A DNA stretch of 64,000 bases from CAZEQJ01 sp964514385 (lineage in GTDB: Bacteria; Bacteroidota; Bacteroidia; Cytophagales; Cyclobacteriaceae): NCBI GenBank assembly GCA_964514385.1, contig CAZEQJ010000005.1, positions 62,001-126,000 on the forward strand. Direction: 5' to 3'. A model generated the notes under the pieces. The model saw nothing but the letters and a program-made list of their open reading frames with translations. It made no database searches and was not told where the DNA came from. Position 1 is the first letter of the stretch, and every line of letters begins with the position of its first letter. Below are positions 17,801-25,269 of the stretch, in pieces. Made by a program: the position numbers and the translations under genes.

Positions 17801-18159
17801 TAGCCGACCAGATGACTGAAGATATGATAACATACCGTGTCGTAGCCAACGATGACTTGCGTACTTCCGATACATCCAATGTCATCACAGTAAATTTACC
17901 CCCCATTACGCAACTCCAGGAATCCATTTTTTCTGTATATCCAAACCCATTCACCGATCAGCTCACCATTGAGCCTGACTTTGACAGGCTGGTGGTGTAC
18001 GATATGAACGGGGTCAGGCATTTTGAGGGAAGCGATATTTTCCACCTGAACCTTTGGTTAGGCTCGGGGGCGCTGAAAACCGGAACCTACCTCTTCCAGA
18101 TCGAGAGGGGAGAAGAGCGGGTAACGAAGCGGCTGACTAAAATCACCTACGCGAAGTAA
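14866..18159 (+). CDS. Large surface/secreted protein with BNR/VPS10-like repeats and type IX sorting domain
   Basis: An N-terminal hydrophobic signal (about residues 1-18) is followed by roughly 800 residues of sialidase/VPS10-type beta-propeller repeats. Asp-box-like turns recur, such as STDDGQSW, SQDNGETW, TTDGGATW and SSDGGQSF. Two fibronectin-type-III-like units span about 840-1010. The last ~75 residues begin SVYPNPFTDQLTI and end with GTYLFQIERGEERVTKRL, the type A C-terminal signal for type IX secretion. The protein should therefore cross the outer membrane and be attached or released. Propellers of this type bind or cleave ligands; no specific activity is visible. Its 3' end overlaps a convergent gene by 17 bp. 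Confidence 0.9.
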   Translation: MKYILPLLLAGAAAGLWFWLSTPKQPEMLLSAATYDDLSLKKARSEYFKMILQDPLTREIPQNVRARELGYSHQLLETQKRLAGRVSVFNTGGFKWVEAGPDNVGGRTRAVAFDSRSSDILLAGGVSGGMWKTTDGGATWSKKTDPANNLSVTSIAQDPTAPDTWYYGMGEFDGNSASGRGAFFFGQGLYRSQDNGETWSLSTYSPDGASWVRDDVANANTDKSFANLFNFISRIVITPGGDIYICSNGFGIYRSTDDAASFQRILPIGAGQPLYSDLVCDDDGNLTAVLSENSYDGFTDFGIFRSTDDGQSWIKLIPENFTNMADFPDNHNRTVLALAPSNQNLMYAFVNPDSSYFNASANETQEYLQLFLFDFSTNTLFDRTANIPNFGGSLGDMNTQGDYNMVISVKPDDPNVVLIGGTNLYRSTEGFASLNDDPANAWIGGYGNGANEPNFLYSNHHPDSHGLTWDPNDPDIVISTHDGGISKANITDTQISWEDLNNGFNVTQFYTTAIQKSGETFNVIGGTQDNGSPFITTLSKTLEIPAASLGDLSSGDGSHCYYGNEFVYSSSQNGRVLRWNSAFTEIEYVAPANASGQLFIHPFEIDRSDELTMYYPAGSSLWVNNEITTVVTDNTINTTQGWTENAGMVAANYRITALKSTTDIAARLYYGAQNNNGKPRVYRLDDAKTNTTPTFTELNTADGSYINHIAVNEKDGNELMVSCSNYNIDGLFYSSDGGQSFVSVEGNLTGSDGLIGPSIRSSWIMELDDRKVYFAGTSAGLYVTDTLENENTTWSLVAEDLVGFNVVSWLDGRSDGILAVASHGRGIFLGLNQDITPPFNLTAFNISDVSFDINWEGDARSVSYSFQLASDADFSEILLEADIAGNNISINELSPSTSYFFRVNSTDGSLTSDYSVTLQIVTQDPLSAPVALPAINVAPDQFTAVWNRVDDALSYDLVITSALGADTVITGIEDDAYTVADQMTEDMITYRVVANDDLRTSDTSNVITVNLPPITQLQESIFSVYPNPFTDQLTIEPDFDRLVVYDMNGVRHFEGSDIFHLNLWLGSGALKTGTYLFQIERGEERVTKRLTKITYAK

Positions 18160-18835
18160 AGGTAACGCCCAGAGAAACCTCCCATCCGCGGGTTTCTATG
18201 CGTGTATCGTCATATACAACTTCCTGCTGACGTATGACCGAAGATCCGCTACGTGCCGAAGTGACCGAGCCGGAAAGAGGGAAAGCAGTGCTCCCGTTCA
18301 GAAAATGAGTGCCGAGCGACAAGGCAAACTGCCTGGATATAGCAATGGCGATCTCACCACCGGCCAGCCAGCCAAAGCCAAGCGTATTATCTCCTTCAAG
18401 GTCAGCATTCACAACATCATATTCTGCCTCATTGCTCACCAGCATCCGGTCAAAATTACCCTGATTAATTCTGGGATTAAGGTGGTAAATACCGAAAAGG
18501 CCACCCCCGAATTTAAACTGCATCGGCCCCAGTCCAAACTGAAGTGCGAGCTCTCCCGGTACAATTAAAGTGAAATGCGGCCCGGCCAGTGGCTGATCCG
18601 TAACATAGCCTTCCGGCAGTCCGCTGATACCTACTCCTGCCATATGATAAAGCGAAAAGCCGGTCTCTACCTTCAGAAAACGTGTTACATTGACACCGAC
18701 ACCGCGAATAGAAAACGGGGAAATCGGGTTGGACAGGTAACCGTCCGTTGGAAAAAAATAGGAAAAGGATATCCCCTGCCCCATGGCGGCCGAGGTAACT
18801 ACGATAAAGGAAAATATAAAAACGATTCGCTTCAT
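18143..18835 (-). CDS. Predicted outer-membrane beta-barrel protein
   Basis: A signal peptide (MKRIVFIFSFIVVTSAAMGQ) is followed by a 210-residue Gly- and aromatic-rich region with alternating hydrophobic strands (ALQFGLGPMQFKFGGGLFGIY, WLAGGEIAIAISRQFALSLG). The terminal strand WEVSLGVTFTSRR continues the pattern. These are features of an eight-stranded or similar small barrel. I do not recognise a specific family. The 3' end overlaps that of the type IX cargo gene on the opposite strand. Confidence 0.7.
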   Translation of the reverse strand: MKRIVFIFSFIVVTSAAMGQGISFSYFFPTDGYLSNPISPFSIRGVGVNVTRFLKVETGFSLYHMAGVGISGLPEGYVTDQPLAGPHFTLIVPGELALQFGLGPMQFKFGGGLFGIYHLNPRINQGNFDRMLVSNEAEYDVVNADLEGDNTLGFGWLAGGEIAIAISRQFALSLGTHFLNGSTAFPLSGSVTSARSGSSVIRQQEVVYDDTRIETRGWEVSLGVTFTSRR

Positions 18836-18880
18836 TCAGATTTAGGTATTTAATTAGAGCTAAAATAACAACGAGATCTG

Positions 18881-20584
18881 ATGAAATACATTTTCCTGCT
18901 TTTTATTCCCTTTTTATTTTTTAGCTGCAATACCGAATCAGGCGAAACAGCAGATATGATCCTTACGAACGGGATTATTTACACCGTAGACTCTTCGTTC
19001 CGGGTCACCGAAGCTGTCGCCATAAAAAATGGCATCATCCTGGCTACCGGCAGTAGTGAGGCCATGGCATCATACAAAGGAAAAACAACCAATGAAATCG
19101 ACCTTGAAGGTAAAACCGTGATACCCGGATTTATTGAAAGCCATGCCCATCTGCTGGGAATAGGATATAACGCCCTGGAAGTAGACCTGTTGGGCACCAC
19201 CAGCTACCAGGCAATGATCGACATGGTAGCAGCTGCAGCAGCAGAAAAAGAGCCCGGCGAGTGGATACTGGGACGGGGATGGCATCAAAGTAAATGGGAC
19301 AGCATACCGGGAACTGTAGTGAAAGGGTTCCCTTTGCATGACGCTTTGAGTAAAGTATCTCCTGATAACCCCGTATTTCTGCGACATGCCAGCGGCCATG
19401 CAGCCATAGCCAATAAAAAAGCCATGGAAATGGCCGGAATCTCTCCCCTGGCCCGGGAAACCTTTGCCCGCGTAATCGAAGAAGGTGGTGAGGTAATAAC
19501 CGATGATCTGGGTAATCCGACCGGTATCTTTGTAGAGCCCGCTGCCATGAACCTGATTCGTGAAATAATACCACCGGAAGACCGTGACTCAAATAAAGAA
19601 GCCCTGCTGAAGGGTATGGAAGTGTGTCTGGCAAATGGCATCACCTCGTTTCACGATGCGGGATCACCGCGTGAAGTAATCGACCTTATGGTAGACCTGG
19701 CAAAAGGGGACAGCCTTACCATACGCCTTTATACCATGCTTACCGGATGGGATAAAGAACTGCTGCTGGAATGGTTTGAAAAAGGTTTTTACCTTGACGA
19801 AGGCCGTATGCTGGATATCCGATCTATCAAGCTCAATGCTGACGGGGCATTAGGGTCGAGAGGTGCATGGCTCATCAAAGAGTATTCTGACCGCCCCGGC
19901 CATTATGGCTTTCCCACGCTGCCGCTGGATTATGCGCGTGAGCTGATCATGCTGGCGAGCGAAGCCGGATTTCAGGTGTGCTCGCATGCCATCGGCGATA
20001 AGACCAACCGCCAGTACCTCGATATGTATGAAGTAGCCATAGATAGTTTTAATATCGAAGACCATCGCTACCGCATTGAACATGCCCAGCATCTGAATCC
20101 GTCAGAAATAGGCAGATTTGCCAACCTTGGCGTGATACCCGCCATGCAAGCGATTCATATGAGCAGCGACAGGCCCTGGGCTATTGACAGGCTGGGAGAG
20201 AAAAGAATAAAAGAAGGAGCTTACGTGTGGCGCGCCCTGCTGGACTCCGGAGCCTACATTGCTAACGGCACCGACGCTCCTGTTGAGCCTGTAAACCCGA
20301 TTCCTTCCTATTATGCCTCCGTCACCCGCAAAACACTGGAAGGTACACCGGAAGAGGGGTATGAGCCGGAACAAAAAATGACCAGAGAAGAGGCGCTGAA
20401 GTCATATACCATCTGGGGTGCGTATGCGGCCTTTCAGGAAGATGAAAAGGGAAGTATTGAATCCGGAAAGCTGGCAGACTTCACGGTGCTATCGCAGGAT
20501 ATCATGACGATAGAGGAAGACAGGATATTGGATACTGAAGTGGAGATGACCATTGTTGGAGGAAAAATAGCGTATAGAAAATGA
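18881..20584 (+). CDS. Lipoprotein amidohydrolase (amidohydrolase 3, YtcJ-like)
   Basis: The lipobox FLFFSC puts the lipidated cysteine near residue 16. The rest, to 567 residues, is a YtcJ-like metal-dependent amidohydrolase: the metal-binding HxH is in FIESHAHLLG near residues 86-95, NADGALGSRGAW is near 316-327, later histidines lie in CSHAIGDK and RIEHAQHL, and the C-terminal aspartate is in NGTDAPVEP. The substrate is unknown; members cleave N-acyl or cyclic amide bonds. The stop overlaps the start of the Spx/ArsC-like gene (ATGA). Confidence 0.88.
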   Translation: MKYIFLLFIPFLFFSCNTESGETADMILTNGIIYTVDSSFRVTEAVAIKNGIILATGSSEAMASYKGKTTNEIDLEGKTVIPGFIESHAHLLGIGYNALEVDLLGTTSYQAMIDMVAAAAAEKEPGEWILGRGWHQSKWDSIPGTVVKGFPLHDALSKVSPDNPVFLRHASGHAAIANKKAMEMAGISPLARETFARVIEEGGEVITDDLGNPTGIFVEPAAMNLIREIIPPEDRDSNKEALLKGMEVCLANGITSFHDAGSPREVIDLMVDLAKGDSLTIRLYTMLTGWDKELLLEWFEKGFYLDEGRMLDIRSIKLNADGALGSRGAWLIKEYSDRPGHYGFPTLPLDYARELIMLASEAGFQVCSHAIGDKTNRQYLDMYEVAIDSFNIEDHRYRIEHAQHLNPSEIGRFANLGVIPAMQAIHMSSDRPWAIDRLGEKRIKEGAYVWRALLDSGAYIANGTDAPVEPVNPIPSYYASVTRKTLEGTPEEGYEPEQKMTREEALKSYTIWGAYAAFQEDEKGSIESGKLADFTVLSQDIMTIEEDRILDTEVEMTIVGGKIAYRK

Positions 20585-20925
20585 TCGTTTACGGAATCAA
20601 AAATTGCAATACAGTCAAAAAGGGACTGGACTGGCTGAAGGCAAATGAACTGGAATTTGAATTTCACGATTACAAAGCCCGGGGCATATCGAAAGAAAAG
20701 CTGGAAAGCTGGTCAGCGCAGATAGGTTGGGAAAAGCTGATAAACAAGAAGGGCATGACCTTCCGGAAGCTGACGGATGAAGAAAAAAAGCAGACCGAAA
20801 CGAAGGAAGGAGCACTGGCAATGCTGATGCAGAAAACCAGCATGATCCGTCGACCCCTTATCGAGCGAGATGGCAAGGTGCTGGCACTAGGCTTTGACGA
20901 AGCCGAATATGCCGGTATGATCTGA
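20581..20925 (+). CDS. Spx/ArsC/YffB family thioredoxin-fold protein
   Basis: This 114-residue protein begins MIVYGIKNCNTVKKGLDWL, with a single active-site-position cysteine (residue 9), as in YffB-type members of the ArsC/Spx family. MLMQKTSMIRRPLIE near residues 79-93 carries the family RRP motif. The absence of CxxC makes classic Spx redox sensing unlikely; glutathione- or thioredoxin-linked reductase activity is possible but unproven. It is translationally coupled to the upstream amidohydrolase through a 4-bp overlap. Confidence 0.85.
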   Translation: MIVYGIKNCNTVKKGLDWLKANELEFEFHDYKARGISKEKLESWSAQIGWEKLINKKGMTFRKLTDEEKKQTETKEGALAMLMQKTSMIRRPLIERDGKVLALGFDEAEYAGMI

Positions 20926-21118
20926 AGTAATCAGGTGGATGGAGGAGGTGTGGTTTTGGCTTTTAAAGACACCTACGTGATCTGCTGCTGTATTAAAGAT
21001 TTCCAGGCAGAATTCAGTTCAGCCTTTGGCTAACATACTTAAAAAAATGGATTTACAGGAAAATATAGCTCTCTTGCCAGAATTGTCTATGGTCTTTTAA
21101 TATAGCAGTTTAGTACAT
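20926..21118. other. Intergenic stretch with no recognised feature
   Basis: This space separates the Spx-like gene from the end of the minus-strand operon. I see no tRNA, no strong hairpin with a T-run and no promoter match. An ATG-started 17-codon frame at 21047-21100 is too short and isolated to call as a gene. Confidence 0.4.
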
Positions 21119-21490
21119 TTATGCGACATATAGCGAAAAGTGGCGATAGATGCATATAAATACTAACCCCTCCTCCTGACCACCTTCTCCCTCGTCTTCA
21201 TCACCTACCGCCTCGTCCTGATCACCTTCCGCCTTGTCCTGATCACCTTCCCGGCCGGCATCGCCGTCTTCCCGCCTGTCCTGATTAACTACCACCCCGT
21301 CCTGATTACCTTCCGCCTTGTCCTGGCTGTCTTCCGCCTTGTCCTGGCTGCCTTCCCGATCGTCAGGAAGACCCTCCGTCTCATCTACATGACTTTCCGC
21401 CTTGTCATTATCATCTTCCCGACGGTCTGCATCCCCTTCCGCCCCGTCTGTACCACCATCCGCGTTGTCGGCATAAGGCAACTGCCTCAC
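21119..21490 (-). CDS. Heptapeptide-repeat acidic protein, function unknown
   Basis: A GTG start at 21490 overlaps the TGA of the RmlD-like gene (GTGA), the same tight junction seen elsewhere in this operon. After six residues come 14 tandem heptads of consensus QDKAEGD, with Asp at position 2 in all but one and usually Glu at position 5. A partial heptad and a hydrophobic 15-residue tail (starting LVFICIY) follow. The product is strongly acidic and probably disordered. There is no signal peptide and no family is known to me. The opposite strand is also open through the repeats, so coding status is not certain. Confidence 0.5.
   Translation of the reverse strand: MRQLPYADNADGGTDGAEGDADRREDDNDKAESHVDETEGLPDDREGSQDKAEDSQDKAEGNQDGVVVNQDRREDGDAGREGDQDKAEGDQDEAVGDEDEGEGGQEEGLVFICIYRHFSLYVA
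21167..21472. repeat. 21-bp tandem repeat (minisatellite), about 14.5 units
   Basis: On the + strand the unit reads CCGCCTTGTCCTGATCACCT plus T, with variable identity between copies. Units near 21209-21250 and 21310-21355 are the most alike. The period is exactly 21 bp throughout, with no frame-breaking indels, so the array stays in frame as heptapeptides on the minus strand. It is much too short-period and spacer-free for a CRISPR array. Confidence 0.85.
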
Positions 21491-22392
21491 TGCGATATCT
21501 GACCGGCCAATATCGCAATCCCCTCCTTAAAACTATGGGGTGCATAACCCAGCTCTTTTCTGGCCCGGGAAATATCAAACCCCGTCTTAGGAGGACGCCT
21601 GGCAGGTTGTGAAAAAGTCGAACTGTCTGCCCTGGTAATAAGCGAGCCGTTGAGATTGAAATAATCAACCGTTGCCATCGCCATATCATACGGGGTCAGC
21701 GCCTCATCCGGGCCGGATAGATTGTAAATACCGGTCGCCCCCTTCTCTGCTATCAGCAAACACCCTGAAGCCAGGTCTTCTGCCAGTGTGGGTGACCGGA
21801 ACTGATCGTCCACAATCTTCAGTTCCTTACCCTCCTCCAGGCTCTTCTTCACCCAAAGTATGATATTCGACCGCGACATATTGGGTACGATACCGTATAC
21901 CAGCACTGTTCGGGCTATCGCCCAGTCCAGACCACTATCCCGTACTACCTCCTCAGAGGCGAGTTTGCTTTCACCGTAAAAACTGATCGGGTTCGGGGTA
22001 TCGTCTTCCTTGTACGGACCGGAGGTACCATCAAAAATAAAGTCCGTTGACAAATGTATAAAATGTGGCCGGATGTCCTCACAGGCATTTACCAGATACT
22101 CCACGACTTTCACATTCTGCAGCCAGCAGGCATCCCTGTCCTTTTCGCAGTCGTCAACCTGTGTCATGGCAGCACCATGAATGATCACATCCGGTTTTTC
22201 ATTTGCTATCAATTCCCTCACTGCAGACTCACTGCTCAGGTCTGCGGATACGTAGTGAAGTGGCTTATCTGTCTCTATTCGGCATTCACCCCGGCCGGTG
22301 GCGCATAGCTCCCATTTTCCTTCGGCCAGCACCTTTTTTACCAGCTTCTGGCCAAGCAATCCATTTGCGCCGGTAACCAATAGTTTTTTCAC
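21487..22392 (-). CDS. RmlD-like NAD(P)-dependent sugar reductase (extended SDR)
   Basis: The protein has the SDR nucleotide-binding TGANGLLGQ at residues 7-15, HLSTDFIFDG near 113-122 and the catalytic Tyr139-x3-Lys143 (FYGESK). This pattern matches dTDP-4-dehydrorhamnose reductase RmlD and its relatives; 301 residues is normal. No other rhamnose-synthesis gene (rmlA, B, C) is nearby, so a true rhamnose role is not established. It overlaps the upstream cyclophilin gene by 4 bp and the downstream heptad-repeat ORF by 4 bp. Confidence 0.85.
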   Translation of the reverse strand: MKKLLVTGANGLLGQKLVKKVLAEGKWELCATGRGECRIETDKPLHYVSADLSSESAVRELIANEKPDVIIHGAAMTQVDDCEKDRDACWLQNVKVVEYLVNACEDIRPHFIHLSTDFIFDGTSGPYKEDDTPNPISFYGESKLASEEVVRDSGLDWAIARTVLVYGIVPNMSRSNIILWVKKSLEEGKELKIVDDQFRSPTLAEDLASGCLLIAEKGATGIYNLSGPDEALTPYDMAMATVDYFNLNGSLITRADSSTFSQPARRPPKTGFDISRARKELGYAPHSFKEGIAILAGQISQ

Positions 22393-23249
22393 AGCGCTGT
22401 ATTTCCTTCTTCGGTATATTCTACACCAAACTCCTTGCTGATTTTTCGCTTTTTCATCACCACCACTTCCATGGTCATGTGCACATCCTGCAACGGCTTA
22501 TCGGCTCTGCCGGTCTGCACCGCAGCTATCGAATCGATCACCGCCATGCCGTCTACCACACGACCGAAAACGGTGTAGTCTCCGTCAAGATGGGGCGATC
22601 CGCCGGTTTCCTTATAGGTCATTTTCACATCGGAAGGGTAGCTGGCATAGGCCGGGCTGCCAAACTCTTCGTCGATCAGTGACCATGAGTCCATAAACTT
22701 CGACTGTAATCCGGCCCTGTCCCCTGCTGACTGCAGCTGCATGATCTCCTCTTTCAGTTCCGCGTAAGCCTCCATCGCCAGCAGCTCCCGCATTTTCATG
22801 TTGTAGTAGTTAAACTTCTTATTTTCCGCCATTTGGGTAAGCTGTGTGGTATCAAAGGGTGTACCCTGCACTATATAAAACTGACAGGCACTCGACTTTT
22901 TTTTGGGATTCACCTGATCGCCCTGACGGGCTGCCGCGAGGGCACCCTTGGTATGAAAGAGGTCTGATCGTATTTCAGCAGGAAGGGTCCCGGTACAGGT
23001 GTTCGGCTCCACAAGGTTTAGGTCGCCCCCCTGTATCATAAACCCTTTTATGACTCTGTGGAATATCGTGGAATCGTAACTACCCTCAGATGCAAGCTTC
23101 AGAAAATTTTGCTTGTGCTGCGGTGTCTGATCATATAACATCACCGTCATATCGCCATAGGGTGTATGGATCACCACCAGCGAGTCGGATTTTTCATCAC
23201 ATTGCGTCATCATAAGTAGTATAAATATGGAAACAACTATTTTTTTCAT
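22389..23249 (-). CDS. Lipoprotein peptidyl-prolyl isomerase (cyclophilin type)
   Basis: A short signal peptide ends in a lipobox (MMTQC), with the lipidated cysteine at about residue 17. The cyclophilin fold follows: TPYGDMTVMLYDQTPQHKQNFLKLA, FHRVIKGFMIQGGD near 63-76, SACQFYIVQG near 120-129, and the late DYTVFGRVVDGMAVID. A helical insertion of about 70 residues (around 140-205) interrupts the domain, making it 286 residues long. It should assist folding of exported proteins at the envelope. It overlaps hemC by 4 bp. Confidence 0.9.
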   Translation of the reverse strand: MKKIVVSIFILLMMTQCDEKSDSLVVIHTPYGDMTVMLYDQTPQHKQNFLKLASEGSYDSTIFHRVIKGFMIQGGDLNLVEPNTCTGTLPAEIRSDLFHTKGALAAARQGDQVNPKKKSSACQFYIVQGTPFDTTQLTQMAENKKFNYYNMKMRELLAMEAYAELKEEIMQLQSAGDRAGLQSKFMDSWSLIDEEFGSPAYASYPSDVKMTYKETGGSPHLDGDYTVFGRVVDGMAVIDSIAAVQTGRADKPLQDVHMTMEVVVMKKRKISKEFGVEYTEEGNTAL

Positions 23250-24148
23250 TTCTCCTGTTTTATTTTATCCAAAATTTCTTTTCCTCCTGCTGCCAATATC
23301 TCATCAGCGAAAGCCACCATACTTTTTATATCAAAAATATCACGGGTACGCTGTATCATAAAGCCTGTATCCGGATCTATTACTCCTCCTATCGCCTTTA
23401 CCGGACATTCATCATGGCAATGGATGAATGCCGGCAGTCCACAGCCTCCCTCAAGCCGGTGGAAGAATGCCCGCTCCAGGTCCAGCCAGTATTTTGCCTC
23501 GGCATGGTTTATCGACGTAAATACTGCCTTCTGAATTTCTTTGTCAAGAGATTCGTGTGTTTCGACCGCAATTATTCCCTGACCGGCAACAGGGGTCATA
23601 TTATGGACGGTAAATTTGTGGATGACATGCTTATGAAAATCCATGCGCTTCACGCCTGCATAGGCCAGCATCAAGGCATCGCATACGCCCTCTTCAAGCT
23701 TTTTCATGCGTGTCTGCAGATTGCCGCGCACCACTACTGTCTTTTTATCCGGATAAAAATGTTTGAGCATAGCCGTCCTGCGGACCGACGCAGTGCCAAT
23801 GACCTTTACTTCCTGAATCGATTTCTTTTTCAGGCTTACCAGCACATCATGGCTTTCTTCACGCGGAGATACAGCCAGTATTTCAAACCCTTCGGGCAGA
23901 CTGGACGGCAGGTCTTTGGCACTATGAACGGCAATATGAACCTCCCCGCTGGCCAGCATATCTTCCAGCTCCTGCGTAAAAGCGCCTTTTGCCCCGATCT
24001 CGGCAATAGATGTCTGCAGCTGCTTGTCGCCTATCGAGTCCATGGTCACAAACTCCACCTCATGGCCGTGCTTTTGTAACTGCTCTGCTACCCAGCGGCT
24101 CTGCCACATGGCCAGCTCACTCTTCCTGGTACCAATCTTAATGCGCAT
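23246..24148 (-). CDS. hemC: Porphobilinogen deaminase (hydroxymethylbilane synthase)
   Basis: The enzyme condenses four porphobilinogens into hydroxymethylbilane in heme/siroheme/B12 synthesis. Visible signatures are IGTRKSELAMWQ at the N-terminus, HSAKDLPSSLPEG with the catalytic Asp79, VRGNLQTRMKKLEEG, and the dipyrromethane-cofactor cysteine near residue 236 in LEGGCGLPAF. The length of 300 residues is typical. Its ATG overlaps the holB stop by one base. No other hem genes are in the window. Confidence 0.96.
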   Translation of the reverse strand: MRIKIGTRKSELAMWQSRWVAEQLQKHGHEVEFVTMDSIGDKQLQTSIAEIGAKGAFTQELEDMLASGEVHIAVHSAKDLPSSLPEGFEILAVSPREESHDVLVSLKKKSIQEVKVIGTASVRRTAMLKHFYPDKKTVVVRGNLQTRMKKLEEGVCDALMLAYAGVKRMDFHKHVIHKFTVHNMTPVAGQGIIAVETHESLDKEIQKAVFTSINHAEAKYWLDLERAFFHRLEGGCGLPAFIHCHDECPVKAIGGVIDPDTGFMIQRTRDIFDIKSMVAFADEILAAGGKEILDKIKQEK

Positions 24149-25269
24149 CAGCTGTTAAATTTTTTAGATATGGATAAAGAAAGGGTTGTCATCATAACTT
24201 TAGGATTGGCATTTCTTTCGATGTGATAAATTGCCTCATTCAGCATTTGCTGTACATCTTCTATAAAAGCCAGGGAAAGTGTCGAGGCAAACTTCCCAAC
24301 CCATTCAACGCGTTCCTTCGGGAAATGATGCACTTTCTCTCCTTTATGCAGGGCGATGATGCTTTCCCGGAATACGGCAAGGCCATACACAAGTACGGAT
24401 TTCTGCATTACCCTCGAATAGCGCTGAAACTCCTCACTGAATTGAATAAGGCCTTCGATGTCACGCTTGAAGCAAAGGACCATCCATCGTCGGAAAATAT
24501 CATGTGTCTGGTCGTCAGTTTCATCCAGCATCATCAAAGCACGGGATATGCTACCCTCACTTAGTGATGCGACCTCCAGCGCCTTGGCCTGCTCCACTCC
24601 TTTATTTTGAAGATAAGAGGCCACATTGTCAGGATGGAAAGCAGGTACGCTTATGATCTGAGTGCGGCTGGTAATGGTAGCCAGCAACCGGTCGCTGTCA
24701 TTTGTTACCAGTATAAATATGGTACGCTCCGGCGGCTCCTCGAGAATTTTCAGGATACCGTTAGAAGTGGAGGGGTGCATATATTCAGGCAGCCAAATGG
24801 TCATGGTCTTGTATTTGCCTGAAAAGGAAGTAACTGAAAGTGCACGCACAATAGCATAGTTTTCTTCCCTTGCGATATTCATTTCCTTGTTTTCAAAACC
24901 TGCAAAAGAAGCCCAGTCAGCCGGTGCACCATAAGGATTGCCAGCCAGCCACTCGCGCCATTCAGGAAGAAAGGCCTGACTTACAGCCTCCTTGCCGGTG
25001 GTTTTTTTGGTGTTGGAGACGGGAAATATAAAGTGATGATCAGGGTGTACAAGCTTGGAAGCCTGCGAGCAGGCAGGGCAAGTGCCGCATGCATCCCCGT
25101 TCTGACGGTTGCCGCAGGTAAGGTATTGCTGAAAGGCCAATGTCAGCGCGAGGTGGCCATAGCCCTCTTTTCCATTAAAAAGCAGCGCATGAGGAATATT
25201 TTCCCTGTCCGTAAGGTCGGTTAATGTGCTTTTGATATTATCCAGCCCCGGAATGTCCGAAAACCTCAT
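24148..25269 (-). CDS. holB: DNA polymerase III subunit delta-prime
   Basis: The start at 25269 overlaps the stop of the GlmU-like gene (ATGA) and gives 373 residues beginning MRFSDIPGLDNIKSTL. The frame is open further upstream to 25641, but that part is antisense to the GlmU-like gene and has no family match. A four-cysteine zinc module lies at residues 52/61/64/67 (CGNRQNGDACGTCPAC). The degenerate Walker A (NGKEGYGHL, lacking the usual Lys) and the STSNGILKILEEPP region are typical of delta-prime. It belongs to the clamp loader. Confidence 0.93.
   Translation of the reverse strand: MRFSDIPGLDNIKSTLTDLTDRENIPHALLFNGKEGYGHLALTLAFQQYLTCGNRQNGDACGTCPACSQASKLVHPDHHFIFPVSNTKKTTGKEAVSQAFLPEWREWLAGNPYGAPADWASFAGFENKEMNIAREENYAIVRALSVTSFSGKYKTMTIWLPEYMHPSTSNGILKILEEPPERTIFILVTNDSDRLLATITSRTQIISVPAFHPDNVASYLQNKGVEQAKALEVASLSEGSISRALMMLDETDDQTHDIFRRWMVLCFKRDIEGLIQFSEEFQRYSRVMQKSVLVYGLAVFRESIIALHKGEKVHHFPKERVEWVGKFASTLSLAFIEDVQQMLNEAIYHIERNANPKVMMTTLSLSISKKFNS

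Noticed and set aside
21047..21100. A 17-codon ATG frame in the gap before the heptad ORF
   Set aside because: Too short, no ribosome-binding context and no relation to neighbours.
21119..21490. The tandem array as a CRISPR array
   Set aside because: Period is 21 bp with no unique spacers, and the units diverge while staying in frame; CRISPR repeats are 24-37 bp with unique spacers.
21167..21502. A hydrophobic heptad protein read from the + strand of the repeat array
   Set aside because: No ATG start is available before the repeats and it opposes the operon direction; openness follows from the 21-bp period.
23414..24079. A 221-residue plus-strand frame opposite hemC
   Set aside because: Shadow frame; the hemC motifs are unambiguous on the minus strand.
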